DNA of 64,000 nt from an uncultured Oscillibacter sp. (GTDB taxonomy: Bacteria; Bacillota; Clostridia; Oscillospirales; Oscillospiraceae): assembly GCA_902476875.1 (NCBI GenBank), contig CABSFC010000002.1, positions 3,916-67,915 of the forward strand, read 5' to 3'. The position numbers were made by a program, and so were the translations under genes. Shown piece after piece: positions 19,046 to 27,114 of this stretch. How positions within the stretch are numbered: the first letter of the stretch is position 1; every line of letters starts with the position of its first letter. Below the pieces are notes generated by a model that was not told where the DNA came from, searched no databases, and worked only from the letters and a program-made list of their open reading frames with translations.

Positions 19046-19381
19046 TTGAAAATGAGTAAGAAGAAAATCCTGGGTGCCTGTGTTCTGGTGGTTCTGCTGG
19101 CCTGTGGTTTGTCCACTTCCGCCTTTGCTGCGGGAGATGTGGCAGGAGCCGTGGAAAATGCATGGTCCGGCGCCTCCTCCCAGATCAAGACAGTAGTCAA
19201 CAACGTGGTCTTTCCCGCACTGGACATGATTCTCGCCATCGCTTTCTTCGGCAAACTGGCGATGGCGTATTTTGACTACCGCAAGCACGGGCAGTTTGAG
19301 TGGACCGGTCCAGCCATCCTGTTCGCCTGCCTCATCTTTACCCTGACGGCGCCCACCTATATTTGGAGTATTATCGAATAA
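19046..19381 (+). CDS. VirB2-like T4SS pilin/transfer protein (DUF3852-like)
   Basis: The protein has 111 residues from TTG 19046 (8 nt after GGAGGTG; ATG 19052 is 6 nt further). It has a signal sequence (ILGACVLVVLLACGLSTSAFA), a short amphipathic middle, and two membrane segments (VVFPALDMILAIAFFGKLAMA; GPAILFACLIFTLTAPTYIW) joined by a basic loop. The size, topology and position at the head of the mating-pair operon fit a VirB2-type subunit, or the DUF3852 family of Firmicutes ICEs. It acts in the cell membrane. Confidence 0.75.
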   Translation: MKMSKKKILGACVLVVLLACGLSTSAFAAGDVAGAVENAWSGASSQIKTVVNNVVFPALDMILAIAFFGKLAMAYFDYRKHGQFEWTGPAILFACLIFTLTAPTYIWSIIE

Positions 19382-19393
19382 GGAGACAGCGAA

Positions 19394-19540
19394 ATGGGGA
19401 AAGGGCTGAACACCACGCAAAGCAACGGACTCTCCAGCCTTTCCACCGGCAGACAATGTGAATCCAGAGGGTCCGCAGCTGCTCCACGGCATCGAACAGA
19501 GTCCCAGGATGGGATCGGCACGGACTCCCCAAAGAGGTGA
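19394..19540 (+). CDS. 48-residue protein coupled to the VirB6-like gene
   Basis: ATG 19394 follows AAGGAGACAGCGAA with good spacing. The frame runs 48 codons to TGA 19538, which overlaps the next gene's GTG start (GTGA). It is polar and rich in Ser, Gly, Thr and Arg (for example GLNTTQSNGLSSLSTGRQCE), with no membrane segment. The ribosome site and four-base overlap suggest real translation, perhaps only as a leader that feeds ribosomes to the VirB6-like gene. No function is recognised. Confidence 0.5.
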   Translation: MGKGLNTTQSNGLSSLSTGRQCESRGSAAAPRHRTESQDGIGTDSPKR

Positions 19541-20445
19541 TCAATTTGTTTATCTGGGACTTTGTAGCTAAAACCGTACTGGACGCCATCATCGACTGGG
19601 TGTACGGACAGATTATCGGCTTTATGGGCAACTTCTTCGCCATGATGGGGAATATGGGCGTGGAGCTGTTCGAGCTGGAGTGGGTGCAGTATATTGTGGA
19701 GTTCTTCTCACATCTTGGCTGGGCGCTCTTTGCGGTCAGCCTTGTCGTCTGCGTTTTCGAGTGCGCGCTGGAGTATTCCAATGGCAGAGGAAATATTCGA
19801 CAGACAGCTATCAACATCGTAAAAGGATTCATGGCGGTCAGTTTGTTCACCACTGTTCCCGTGCGGCTCTACGCTCTGGCGGTTTCCCTCCAGGGGACAT
19901 TGACCGCAGGCATCACCGGCTACGGGGATAGCTTCGGCACAGTGGGAGCCGACATCATCACAAGACTCACTACCACGGAAGGGCTGGTGGAAAGCATCGA
20001 GTCCTATGACTTTGGCCTCGGCATTATTACAAGCCCCATCATGGTGCTGTTTTGTGTGATCGCCATGGCATACGCTGTCATAAAGGTATTCTTCGCCAAT
20101 CTCAAACGCGGAGGCATCCTGCTCATCCAGATCGCGGTCGGAAGCCTATATATGTTTTCCGTCCCAAGGGGATATACAGACGGGTTTGTCCAGTGGATGA
20201 AGCAGGTCATCGGTCTGTGCCTGACCGCATTCCTGCAATCGACCATATTGGTTGCGGGGCTTATGGTATTCAAGGATCATATGCTGCTCGGCCTGGGGCT
20301 CATGCTCTCCGCTGGCGAAGTTCCGCGAATCGCCGGAACCTTCGGCCTTGATACAACGACCAGAGCGAACATCATGTCCGCCGTGTACACGGCGCAGGCG
20401 GCGGTGAATACCACCCGCACCATAGTGACGGCCGCGACCAAATAA
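19537..20445 (+). CDS. VirB6/TrbL-like polytopic T4SS membrane protein
   Basis: The protein has 302 residues, with GTG 19537 overlapping the previous stop. There are at least five to six hydrophobic segments (for example IGFMGNFFAMMGNMG, LGWALFAVSLVVCVFECALE, FGLGIITSPIMVLFCVIAMA, FLQSTILVAGLMVFKDHMLL). The C-terminal region GEVPRIAGTFGLDTTTRANI is typical of DUF6045-type conjugal proteins in Firmicutes. VirB6-type proteins line the DNA path across the inner membrane. Together with the VirB2-like and VirB4 proteins it forms the channel core. Confidence 0.8.
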   Translation: MINLFIWDFVAKTVLDAIIDWVYGQIIGFMGNFFAMMGNMGVELFELEWVQYIVEFFSHLGWALFAVSLVVCVFECALEYSNGRGNIRQTAINIVKGFMAVSLFTTVPVRLYALAVSLQGTLTAGITGYGDSFGTVGADIITRLTTTEGLVESIESYDFGLGIITSPIMVLFCVIAMAYAVIKVFFANLKRGGILLIQIAVGSLYMFSVPRGYTDGFVQWMKQVIGLCLTAFLQSTILVAGLMVFKDHMLLGLGLMLSAGEVPRIAGTFGLDTTTRANIMSAVYTAQAAVNTTRTIVTAATK

Positions 20446-20456
20446 AGGAGGAAAAG

Positions 20457-20810
20457 ATGAAACTGATCTATGTTGCGTCTCCTTATGCGGGGGATGTGAA
20501 ACGAAATCTCGAATACGCAAAAGCGGCGTGCCGCATTGTCATGGACAGCGGGCGCGCTTTTTTTGCGCCCCATCTGCTTTATCCCGGTCTGTTGGACGAC
20601 AGGATTCCGCAGGAGCGGCAATTGGGCATGGATATGGGCCATACCGTTCTTGCCCGCTACGATGAGCTGTGGGTGTTCGGCAGCACGGTCAGTCCCGGAA
20701 TGCGGACGGAAATGGAGGAAGCGGAAAGGCTTGGCATCCCGATCCGGAAGATGGAGCTGGAGGTGGGGCAGGACGTTTCCACAATCCCCTCCATGACAGC
20801 CCCATGCTGA
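20457..20810 (+). CDS. DUF4406-type nucleoside deoxyribosyltransferase-like protein
   Basis: The protein has 117 residues, with AAAGGAGGAAAAG upstream. It opens with KLIYVASPYAGDVKRNLEYA, and continues with a helix ending CRIVMDSGRAFFAPHLLYP and the segment DELWVFGSTVSPGMRTEMEEA. This order is that of the nucleoside 2-deoxyribosyltransferase-like fold (DUF4406). Such phage and ICE proteins may act on nucleotides or on modified-base precursors. The 3' end overlaps the cytosine methyltransferase start by 7 nt, so a link with base modification is plausible but unproven. Confidence 0.75.
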   Translation: MKLIYVASPYAGDVKRNLEYAKAACRIVMDSGRAFFAPHLLYPGLLDDRIPQERQLGMDMGHTVLARYDELWVFGSTVSPGMRTEMEEAERLGIPIRKMELEVGQDVSTIPSMTAPC

Positions 20811-21604
20811 CTATGGGCAGCCTCTTCGATGGGATCGGCGGCTTTCCGCTGGCTGCGGTGCGATGCGGCATCACGCCGTTGTGGGCCAGCGAAATTGAGG
20901 CCTTCCCCATGGAGGTCACGAAACTCCGGTTCCCTGACATGATCCATGTGGGGGACATTACCAAACTGGACGGGGCAAAATTGCCGCCCGTGGATATTAT
21001 CTGCGGGGGCAGCCCGTGCCAGGATCTCAGTGTGGCGGGCGCCCGCGCCGGTTTAGCTGGCGCCCGCTCCGGCCTTTTTATGGAGCAAGTACGTATCACG
21101 AAGGAGATGAGAAAAGCAGATGAATACAGAGGACGGACAGCTCACCTTATTCGACCTCGGTATCTCGTGTGGGAAAACGTGCCGGGAGCATTCAGCAGCG
21201 GCACGCCCAAAGGGGAGGATTTCCGCATCGTCCTCGAGGAGATCTGCCGAATTAAAAGCAGTAGCGTATATGTTCCTGGACCTGAACCCTGGTCATGGCA
21301 ACCTGCTGGGGCTGCCGTACTGGGAAGTGATTTCTCCCTGGCGTGGCGGTGCCTCGACGCTCAATACTGGGGTCTCGCCCAGCGACGAAAGAGAATCTTC
21401 CTTGTTGCGGATTTTGGAGGCCAGACCGCACCGCAAATACTATTTGAGCAGGATCGCCTGCCTGGGTATCCTGCGCAGGGCGAAGGAACGGGGGAAGGAA
21501 CTACCGCCGCAGCTCAAGGAGGCGCTGATGGCTCAGGCGGGCTTGTTCTCTGCCCTGAATGTGAAGCAGAGCTTGAAAGATTATCACATCAAGCAGGGGG
21601 ATAA
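20804..21604 (+). CDS. C5-cytosine methyltransferase, N-terminal half (motifs I-VIII)
   Basis: The protein has 266 residues from ATG 20804 (an alternative ATG at 20813 gives MGSLFDG). Motif I is GSLFDGIGGF, motif IV is GGSPCQDLS with the catalytic Cys, motif VI is VWENVPGAF, and motif VIII is QRRKRIFLVADF. The frame then stops at 21604 with neither a target-recognition domain nor motifs IX-X. Those are in the +1 frame gene that starts inside it at 21120. The pair should form a two-subunit enzyme, or be joined by a +1 frameshift. The 485-nt overlap is discussed in the findings. Confidence 0.85.
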   Translation: MLTMGSLFDGIGGFPLAAVRCGITPLWASEIEAFPMEVTKLRFPDMIHVGDITKLDGAKLPPVDIICGGSPCQDLSVAGARAGLAGARSGLFMEQVRITKEMRKADEYRGRTAHLIRPRYLVWENVPGAFSSGTPKGEDFRIVLEEICRIKSSSVYVPGPEPWSWQPAGAAVLGSDFSLAWRCLDAQYWGLAQRRKRIFLVADFGGQTAPQILFEQDRLPGYPAQGEGTGEGTTAAAQGGADGSGGLVLCPECEAELERLSHQAGG

Positions 21605-23081
21605 AAGGATCGGCCTGCACGGGGTGTCCGGCGAACAGATGCAGACAGGAGAGCCCATCGCGTTTGCGGCAAATCAGCGCGATGAGGTGCGGGATCTTCA
21701 TGACATTGCCGGCGCGTTGGGCGCCCAACCGGGCATGAAACAACAAACTTTTATTGCCGGGGTGGTTAGCAAAGGCGATGGAACCTGTTTCCTTACTCCT
21801 GATGTCCACACCTCTTTAAGCACAGGCGGCGGGCAGGCTGGCCAGGGCTACCCGTGCATCCTGTCCGCCGAGCAGGGATGTTTGACACCATGGGATACCC
21901 AGCAAAAGCGCATCTTTTCCCCCAAAGCGGTGTCTCCAACATTATCCGGCGTCAAAGGCGGCGGGTGGAATCCAACGGGGCTTCTCTTTGCAGCCGGGTT
22001 TTCCGCAGGCGCAGGCAAAAGCGCTGGTAGTATTGGATATGGAGAAGATGTTGCCCCAACCCTCAAGGGCTCGGCAAGTGGGAACTGTATGCCGTCTGTC
22101 CTGTGTCTCAACGGTCAAAGCGGCCAGAGGATGGACTGCGCGGAAGAGCAAACCGCTGCGCTTCGGGCGCAAATGGGCGTGTCTCAGCCGCTGGTGTGTT
22201 TGAATGACCAGGGCGGCGCCATGATGAGCATATCCGAAGATATCTCTGGAACCCTGCGGGCCCAAGAGCATGGGCATCAGCCGCTTGTATTCGACAACCA
22301 CGGCCAGGATGTACGGTTTAAAGGGCCGGTGGACATGGCACAGACGGTGTCTGCCTCTTTCGGTGAGGGCGGTAATAACCAGCCGCTGGTATTGGCTACA
22401 CAACAAGGCGGCGCGGAGGTCGGCGTAGGAATATGTCCAACCATTACGGCGGCTGCGGGCATGAGCGGAAATAATCAGCCCGTTCTATTTGAAAACCATG
22501 GCGTTGACGCAAGATACAAAGGCCCATTTCAGGTATCCCCCACCCTCTCCGCCAGAGCGGGTACGGGAGGAAATAACCTGCCCCTCGTAAGTGATGGAGA
22601 TCCGTCTGCCATCTGCATCATGGGCAATGCCATAGACCGCAGGCCCCACAATGGCGGAAACGGGCTTGGATGTTCGGAAGACGATGTGGCCTACACATTG
22701 ACCGCGTCGGATCATCATGCCGTGTTCAGCCGCCAGCGGGTGGATGTGTTCAAAGACGATGAAGTAGCTTCCACCGAAAGCGCCAGACAGCATAAGGACG
22801 CGACGGATCTTGTGTATCAGGAAACAGTGGGAGCTTTAACGAGCAGTGACCGAAAGGGCACGAACGATCTGTATGCGGGGCAGGATACGCTGGACATGGA
22901 TAGGCCTCTCCTCATACGCCGCCTGACGCCGCTGGAATGCGAAAGGCTGCAGGGCTTCCCGGACGGGTGGACGGCCATCCCGGACGCCGCGGACTCCGCC
23001 AGATACAAGGCGCTTGGAAACAGCGTTGCCATTCCCTGCGTGGAGTATATCATGCGCGGGATCGTTATGGCAGTGCCGTAA
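21120..23081 (+). CDS. Cytosine methyltransferase C-terminal half with overprinted N-terminal domain
   Basis: The protein has 653 residues. ATG 21120 lies 10 nt after AAGGAGATGA, which is itself inside the other methyltransferase frame. Residues 1-150 (GQLTLFDLGISCGKTCREHS, ASTLNTGVSPSDERESSLLR, KYYLSRIACLGILRRAKERG, KELPPQLKEAL) form a domain I recognise from ICE and phage proteins. They are encoded by the same bases as motifs VI-VIII of the partner. A repetitive region follows (copies of FENHG.D.R.KGP and GNNQPLV), probably target recognition. Motif IX (RRLTPLECERLQGFPDGW) and motif X (YKALGNSVAIP) come last. Confidence 0.8.
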   Translation: MNTEDGQLTLFDLGISCGKTCREHSAAARPKGRISASSSRRSAELKAVAYMFLDLNPGHGNLLGLPYWEVISPWRGGASTLNTGVSPSDERESSLLRILEARPHRKYYLSRIACLGILRRAKERGKELPPQLKEALMAQAGLFSALNVKQSLKDYHIKQGDKRIGLHGVSGEQMQTGEPIAFAANQRDEVRDLHDIAGALGAQPGMKQQTFIAGVVSKGDGTCFLTPDVHTSLSTGGGQAGQGYPCILSAEQGCLTPWDTQQKRIFSPKAVSPTLSGVKGGGWNPTGLLFAAGFSAGAGKSAGSIGYGEDVAPTLKGSASGNCMPSVLCLNGQSGQRMDCAEEQTAALRAQMGVSQPLVCLNDQGGAMMSISEDISGTLRAQEHGHQPLVFDNHGQDVRFKGPVDMAQTVSASFGEGGNNQPLVLATQQGGAEVGVGICPTITAAAGMSGNNQPVLFENHGVDARYKGPFQVSPTLSARAGTGGNNLPLVSDGDPSAICIMGNAIDRRPHNGGNGLGCSEDDVAYTLTASDHHAVFSRQRVDVFKDDEVASTESARQHKDATDLVYQETVGALTSSDRKGTNDLYAGQDTLDMDRPLLIRRLTPLECERLQGFPDGWTAIPDAADSARYKALGNSVAIPCVEYIMRGIVMAVP

Positions 23082-23196
23082 GGTTCTCCGTTTTGCTTGC
23101 ATTTGCCGGGGGTTCTTTGTTGGGTTTCGTGAATAGCTTTCTGCGGAAAACTTCGGTATTGTTTGATTCACCAACAGAAGAAGGAGGCAGCACGAT

Positions 23197-23493
23197 ATGG
23201 CAGAGAAAACAAAAAGCCTCTGCGCCATGGTGCCTGAGTCGCTCCACGCGCAGGTCAGGCAGCGGCAGGAGGCAGCCGGACAGACACTTAGCGAGTACAT
23301 GACCCAGCTCATCACAGATTATTTCGCAAAGGAGGGAAAGGAAATGGCAAAGGGAGATCAGCGGACGGTAGCGTTCCAGGTGGACGCGGAGCTCTTTGAG
23401 CAGTTCAAGGCGTACCTGAAGGCCAACGGCATCAAGCAGAATGCCTTCTTCATCGACTGTATTCAGCGGGCGCTGACTGATGCGGAGAACTAA
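23197..23493 (+). CDS. Double ribbon-helix-helix-like protein
   Basis: The protein has 98 residues, with AAGGAGGCAG upstream. Two similar halves each look like a ribbon-helix-helix unit: SLCAMVPESLHAQVRQRQEA with TLSEYMTQLITDYF, and RTVAFQVDAELFEQFKAYLK with KQNAFFIDCIQRAL. It could bind DNA as an intramolecular dimer. It lies between the methyltransferase genes and the HsdM-like gene, 2 nt before the latter's ATG, so it may regulate this part of the operon or serve in the relaxosome. Confidence 0.65.
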   Translation: MAEKTKSLCAMVPESLHAQVRQRQEAAGQTLSEYMTQLITDYFAKEGKEMAKGDQRTVAFQVDAELFEQFKAYLKANGIKQNAFFIDCIQRALTDAEN

Positions 23494-23495
23494 GC

Positions 23496-24371
23496 ATGGG
23501 AATGGCAAGGCACCACATCTTCCGTGACGAAGCGCAGAAGACCATCGCAACGACCATGGACAAACTCAGTGGGCGGTATTCCCGCTGGGAGATCTGGCAG
23601 GATTTTATCATGATGTCCGCCATCAGCCTCGCAAATGCGGTAGAAAGTCCTCATCGTGGGAAACGGGAACAGATGTACCTCGACCGGGCGAAAAAGTACA
23701 GCAAAGAGGAACTGGACTCCCTTGCCAGTATGATGGGCGCTGTGGTCATGGGGATGGAGGCCAATCCTGAGCAGGATATGCTGGGGGAGCTCTATATGAA
23801 CTTGAGCCTTGGGAACGATGCCGCGGGGCAGTTCTTCACGCCCTACCACATCAGCCACTTTATGGCTGAAGTCACCGCAGATGACAGCCTGAAGGCGCGG
23901 ATCAAACAGAAAGGTTGGATCAGTGTCTGCGACCCCTGCTGTGGTGGAGGATCCCTGTTGGTCGCCTTTGCCAATGTGTGCCGGAGAAAAGGTATCAACT
24001 TCCAGACTTCGGTGCTGTTCGCAGCTCAGGACATCGATCCGACCGTGGCCATGATGTGCTACATCCAGCTCAGTCTCATGGGCTGCGCCGGATTCGTAAA
24101 GGTCGGCAACTCCCTGACAGATCCCATTACCAGCTTCGATGACCGTGCCCTGCTGCCGGTTGAAAGCGAAAACATCTGGTTTACGCCAATGTACTACCGG
24201 GATGTCTGGCAGTGGCGCAGGATATGGGCATGGATGGATCTGACAATCACACTTAAAGCGGCTCCGCAGACGGGACTTGTTTCCCAGGCGGAGCCGCTGC
24301 CCGTCCTTACCATTGCTCCGGCAGATGAGAAACTCATTGAGGGACAGGGCGGACAGCTGAAACTCTTTTAA
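23496..24371 (+). CDS. HsdM-like N6 DNA methylase fold protein lacking NPPY
   Basis: The protein has 291 residues. The N-terminal helical region (RYSRWEIWQDFIMMSAISLA) and the stretch AGQFFTPYHISHFMAE match the type I/IIG N6-methylase opening. Motif I is clear (VCDPCCGGGSLLVAFAN, ~residues 146-162), with an AAQDIDPTVAMMCYIQLSLM motif II region. The catalytic [ND]PP[YF] motif IV expected ~60 residues later is absent; instead there is GNSLTDPITSFDDRALLPVE. It may bind S-adenosylmethionine or DNA without methylating. ICE homologues as I recall share this loss. It ends GQLKLF. Confidence 0.75.
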   Translation: MGMARHHIFRDEAQKTIATTMDKLSGRYSRWEIWQDFIMMSAISLANAVESPHRGKREQMYLDRAKKYSKEELDSLASMMGAVVMGMEANPEQDMLGELYMNLSLGNDAAGQFFTPYHISHFMAEVTADDSLKARIKQKGWISVCDPCCGGGSLLVAFANVCRRKGINFQTSVLFAAQDIDPTVAMMCYIQLSLMGCAGFVKVGNSLTDPITSFDDRALLPVESENIWFTPMYYRDVWQWRRIWAWMDLTITLKAAPQTGLVSQAEPLPVLTIAPADEKLIEGQGGQLKLF

Positions 24372-24385
24372 AAATATTCCCGTTT

Positions 24386-24420
24386 GGTGGGTGGACAGCG
24401 TGTCCGCCCACCCTGTTTTT
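24386..24420 (+). terminator. Intergenic Rho-independent terminator/attenuator
   Basis: GGTGGGTGGACA pairs with TGTCCGCCCACC around GCG and is followed by CTGTTTTT. It lies immediately before the ribosome site of the VirB3-like gene, so it may reduce readthrough into the channel genes. Confidence 0.75.
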
Positions 24421-24432
24421 GGGAGGTGTATC

Positions 24433-24696
24433 GTGTTTATTTACCCAAACAACTTGAAAGCCAAGCCCCAGCTATGGTTGTGGGAGCTGCGGGACATCGG
24501 CATTATAGGCATTGGACTCATTCTCTCTGTTCTGGCGCTGACCCAGGGCATTGGGGGGTTACCGCTGGTAGTCACAGTCCTGTTTGGTTTTCTGTCCGTC
24601 CGTGTGGAGGGTACCAGCGTGCTGGACTTCCTCCACCACGCGGCGGCTTTTCTTTTCCTCAGCCAGCAATTTTACGAATGGAGGGAGCCCCAATGA
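24433..24696 (+). CDS. VirB3/PrgI-like T4SS membrane protein
   Basis: The protein has 87 residues from GTG 24433, with GGGAGGTG 5 nt upstream. The opening FIYPNNLKAKPQLWLWELRD is followed by two close membrane segments (IGIIGIGLILSVLAL; GGLPLVVTVLFGFLSV). This is the size and topology of VirB3/PrgI-type proteins that sit beside VirB4. The stop overlaps the next ATG (ATGA), coupling it to the VirB4 pair. Confidence 0.75.
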   Translation: MFIYPNNLKAKPQLWLWELRDIGIIGIGLILSVLALTQGIGGLPLVVTVLFGFLSVRVEGTSVLDFLHHAAAFLFLSQQFYEWREPQ

Positions 24697-25277
24697 CCCG
24701 GCAGCAGAAAAAAGCTCTCAGAGAGCGCCAGTCCACCCGGCAGCTTATGGGTATCCGGGAACTTACTGAACACGGCTTCAAGATCGCCAACGGTGAGTTT
24801 GTTATTTATATCATCCAGCCGGACAACCTGTCCGTACTGTCGGAGGAGGGCGTCCGTCAGCGGGTAATGGCCCTGAACGACCTCCTTCGAGCAACCACAG
24901 AGCTGATCCTGATCGCGGTAGACTCCCGTGAGTCTTTCCAGCGCAACAAGGACTGGTACCGGCAGCGTTTGGAACAGGAGGAAGTTCCCGCCATTCGGGA
25001 GCTTCTCCGGCAGGACATGGAGCATCTGGACGCCATCCAGACAGGCACAGCCTCTTCGAGAGAATTTGCCATCCTGTTCCGGCTGGACGAAAAAACCGCG
25101 GAAGACCCTGCACAGCTTGCCTCGCTGGAGCGGCTGATCCATACCCACCACTTTCGGGTGCGGATGGCGAACGCCCAGGAGGTGAAACGCATCCTGGCGG
25201 TCTACTACCAGCAGGACGCTGTTACAGACGCCTACGACAACTATGACGGAGAAAGCGCGGTGAAGCAGTATGGGTAA
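24693..25277 (+). CDS. VirB4 N-terminal-domain-like conjugation protein
   Basis: The protein has 194 residues; ATG 24693 overlaps the VirB3-like stop. A basic N-terminus (TRQQKKALRERQSTRQLMGI) precedes a segment like the N-domain of VirB4/TraE (TEHGFKIANGEFVIYIIQP, then SVLSEEGVRQRVMALNDLLR). It overlaps the ATPase gene by 8 nt. Its 194 residues plus the 614 of the ATPase equal the usual ~800 of a one-piece VirB4, which suggests a split protein. It has no nucleotide-binding motif of its own. Confidence 0.65.
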   Translation: MTRQQKKALRERQSTRQLMGIRELTEHGFKIANGEFVIYIIQPDNLSVLSEEGVRQRVMALNDLLRATTELILIAVDSRESFQRNKDWYRQRLEQEEVPAIRELLRQDMEHLDAIQTGTASSREFAILFRLDEKTAEDPAQLASLERLIHTHHFRVRMANAQEVKRILAVYYQQDAVTDAYDNYDGESAVKQYG

Positions 25278-27114
25278 AACCCAGAAGAAAAAAACAAAGA
25301 AGCCCGCGGCGAAGCAGGAGGCCATCCCCAAGCCCAAGGGCTTTCTGGATATGGTCGCTCCCGCGGCGGTAAAGTTCAACACGGACAGCGCCATTGTCGG
25401 CAGCACCTACCGCTGCACACTGGCGCTTCGCAGCTATCCCACCAGCACTGGGGAGCTTGCCCTGCTGCGGCATCTGGGGGATCGGAGCGGGGTGACCCTG
25501 CGGATCTACTGCCGCAAGGTCACCCCTGCTGAGGAGAACGCCATCCTCCACAATGCCAGCAACCGCAGCCGAATGCAGCGGAGCAACACAGATAACCTCA
25601 AGCAGAGTGTCACCGCCGAGGCCGACCTCCAGGATGTGGTCAATATCATCACTACCATGCAGAGAAATCAGGAGCCGCTCATCCACTGTGCCGTGTTCGT
25701 TGAGCTGGCGGCAAAGGATTCGGAGGCCCTGCGCATTCTAAAAGACGAGGTTATGGCCGAGCTGACTCGTTCCAAGCTGGGTGCGGACGCCCTGCTCCTG
25801 CGCCAGCGGGAGGGTTTCCTCTCCGTCAACCCGGCTGGAACCAACGCCTTTGGAAGCCAGTTCGAGCGTGTACTCCCGGCCACCTCAGTTGGCAATCTCT
25901 ATCCATTCAACTACTCCGGCAAAACAGACCCCAACGGCTTTTATATCGGGCGGGATAAATATGGTTCCAACATTCTTGTAGACATGGAACGCCGTGCGGA
26001 GGACAAGACCACTGGCAGTGCCCTCATCCTCGGCAACTCAGGCCAGGGCAAGAGCTATTTGCTCAAGCTGCTGCTCTGCAATGTGCTGGAGGCGGGAAAA
26101 TGCGTTTTCGCTTTCGACCCGGAGCATGAGATGGTGGAGCTGTGCCACAACCTCGGCGGTACATTCGTTGACCTGATGGGCGGGCAGTATCGGATCAACC
26201 CACTGGAACCCAAGCTGTGGGATATAGAGGGCGGCGGGGAGGATAAGGACGCACCCTCGGCGTTCAATCAAAAGACGCTGCTCTCCCAGCACATCTCTTT
26301 CCTCAAGGACTTCTTCCGGGCGTACAAGGATTTCAGTGACTTCCACCTCGACACAATCGAGCTGATGCTGGAAAGGCTCTATGCCAAATGGGGCATGGAC
26401 GATGCTACCGATTTTACCCATCTGAATTCCGGGCAGTACCCGATCCTCTCCGACCTGTACGAGGTGATGGAAAACGCCTGCGAGAACTATGGCAGCAAAG
26501 AGAAACCCCTCTACACCAGGGAGATGCTTCAGGAGATCATGCTGGGCCTCCACTCCATGTGCAGAGGTGCGGAGAGCCGATTTTTCAACGGTCACACCAA
26601 CATTGGGAGTGGCCGTTTTGTTGTGTTTGGAGTAAAGGGCCTGCTACAGAGCAGCGGCAATGTGAAAAACGCCATGCTGTTCAATGTGCTGTCCTACTTC
26701 TCCAACCAGCTCCTGACCATGGGCAACACAGCGGCCACGCTGGATGAGCTGCACGTCTGGCTTTCCAATCGGATCGCCATCGAATATATCCGTAATGTTC
26801 TCAAGCGGGCACGGAAGAAAAACTCCAGCCTGATCCTCGCATCGCAGAATCTGGAGGACTTCATGCTCCCCGGCGTGGCCGAGCTGACCAAGCCCCTGTT
26901 CGCCATCCCTACGCACCAGTTCCTGTTCAATGCCGGGAGCATCGATAAGCGGCTGTATATGGATTCCCTCCAACTGGAGGAGTCTGAATACGAATTGATC
27001 CGTTATCCCCGCCGGGGCGTCTGCCTCTACAAATGCGGAAATGAGCGGTATCTGCTGGAGGTTCACGCGCCGGAGCATAAGGCGGCGCTGTTCGGCGGCG
27101 CCGGAGGGCGGTGA
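25270..27114 (+). CDS. VirB4/TraE conjugative ATPase
   Basis: The protein has 614 residues. Walker A is LILGNSGQGKSYLLKLLL (~252-269) and Walker B is ATLDELHVWLSN (~487-498). The ILASQNLEDFMLPGVAELTK segment near 525 is the typical C-terminal motif of the family. The N-terminus is Lys-rich (KTQKKKTKKPAAKQ) and lacks the usual ~200-residue N-domain, which is supplied by the overlapping upstream gene. VirB4 is the hexameric inner-membrane ATPase that drives pilus/channel assembly and substrate transfer. It overlaps the PP-loop gene by 4 nt. Confidence 0.92.
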   Translation: MGKTQKKKTKKPAAKQEAIPKPKGFLDMVAPAAVKFNTDSAIVGSTYRCTLALRSYPTSTGELALLRHLGDRSGVTLRIYCRKVTPAEENAILHNASNRSRMQRSNTDNLKQSVTAEADLQDVVNIITTMQRNQEPLIHCAVFVELAAKDSEALRILKDEVMAELTRSKLGADALLLRQREGFLSVNPAGTNAFGSQFERVLPATSVGNLYPFNYSGKTDPNGFYIGRDKYGSNILVDMERRAEDKTTGSALILGNSGQGKSYLLKLLLCNVLEAGKCVFAFDPEHEMVELCHNLGGTFVDLMGGQYRINPLEPKLWDIEGGGEDKDAPSAFNQKTLLSQHISFLKDFFRAYKDFSDFHLDTIELMLERLYAKWGMDDATDFTHLNSGQYPILSDLYEVMENACENYGSKEKPLYTREMLQEIMLGLHSMCRGAESRFFNGHTNIGSGRFVVFGVKGLLQSSGNVKNAMLFNVLSYFSNQLLTMGNTAATLDELHVWLSNRIAIEYIRNVLKRARKKNSSLILASQNLEDFMLPGVAELTKPLFAIPTHQFLFNAGSIDKRLYMDSLQLEESEYELIRYPRRGVCLYKCGNERYLLEVHAPEHKAALFGGAGGR

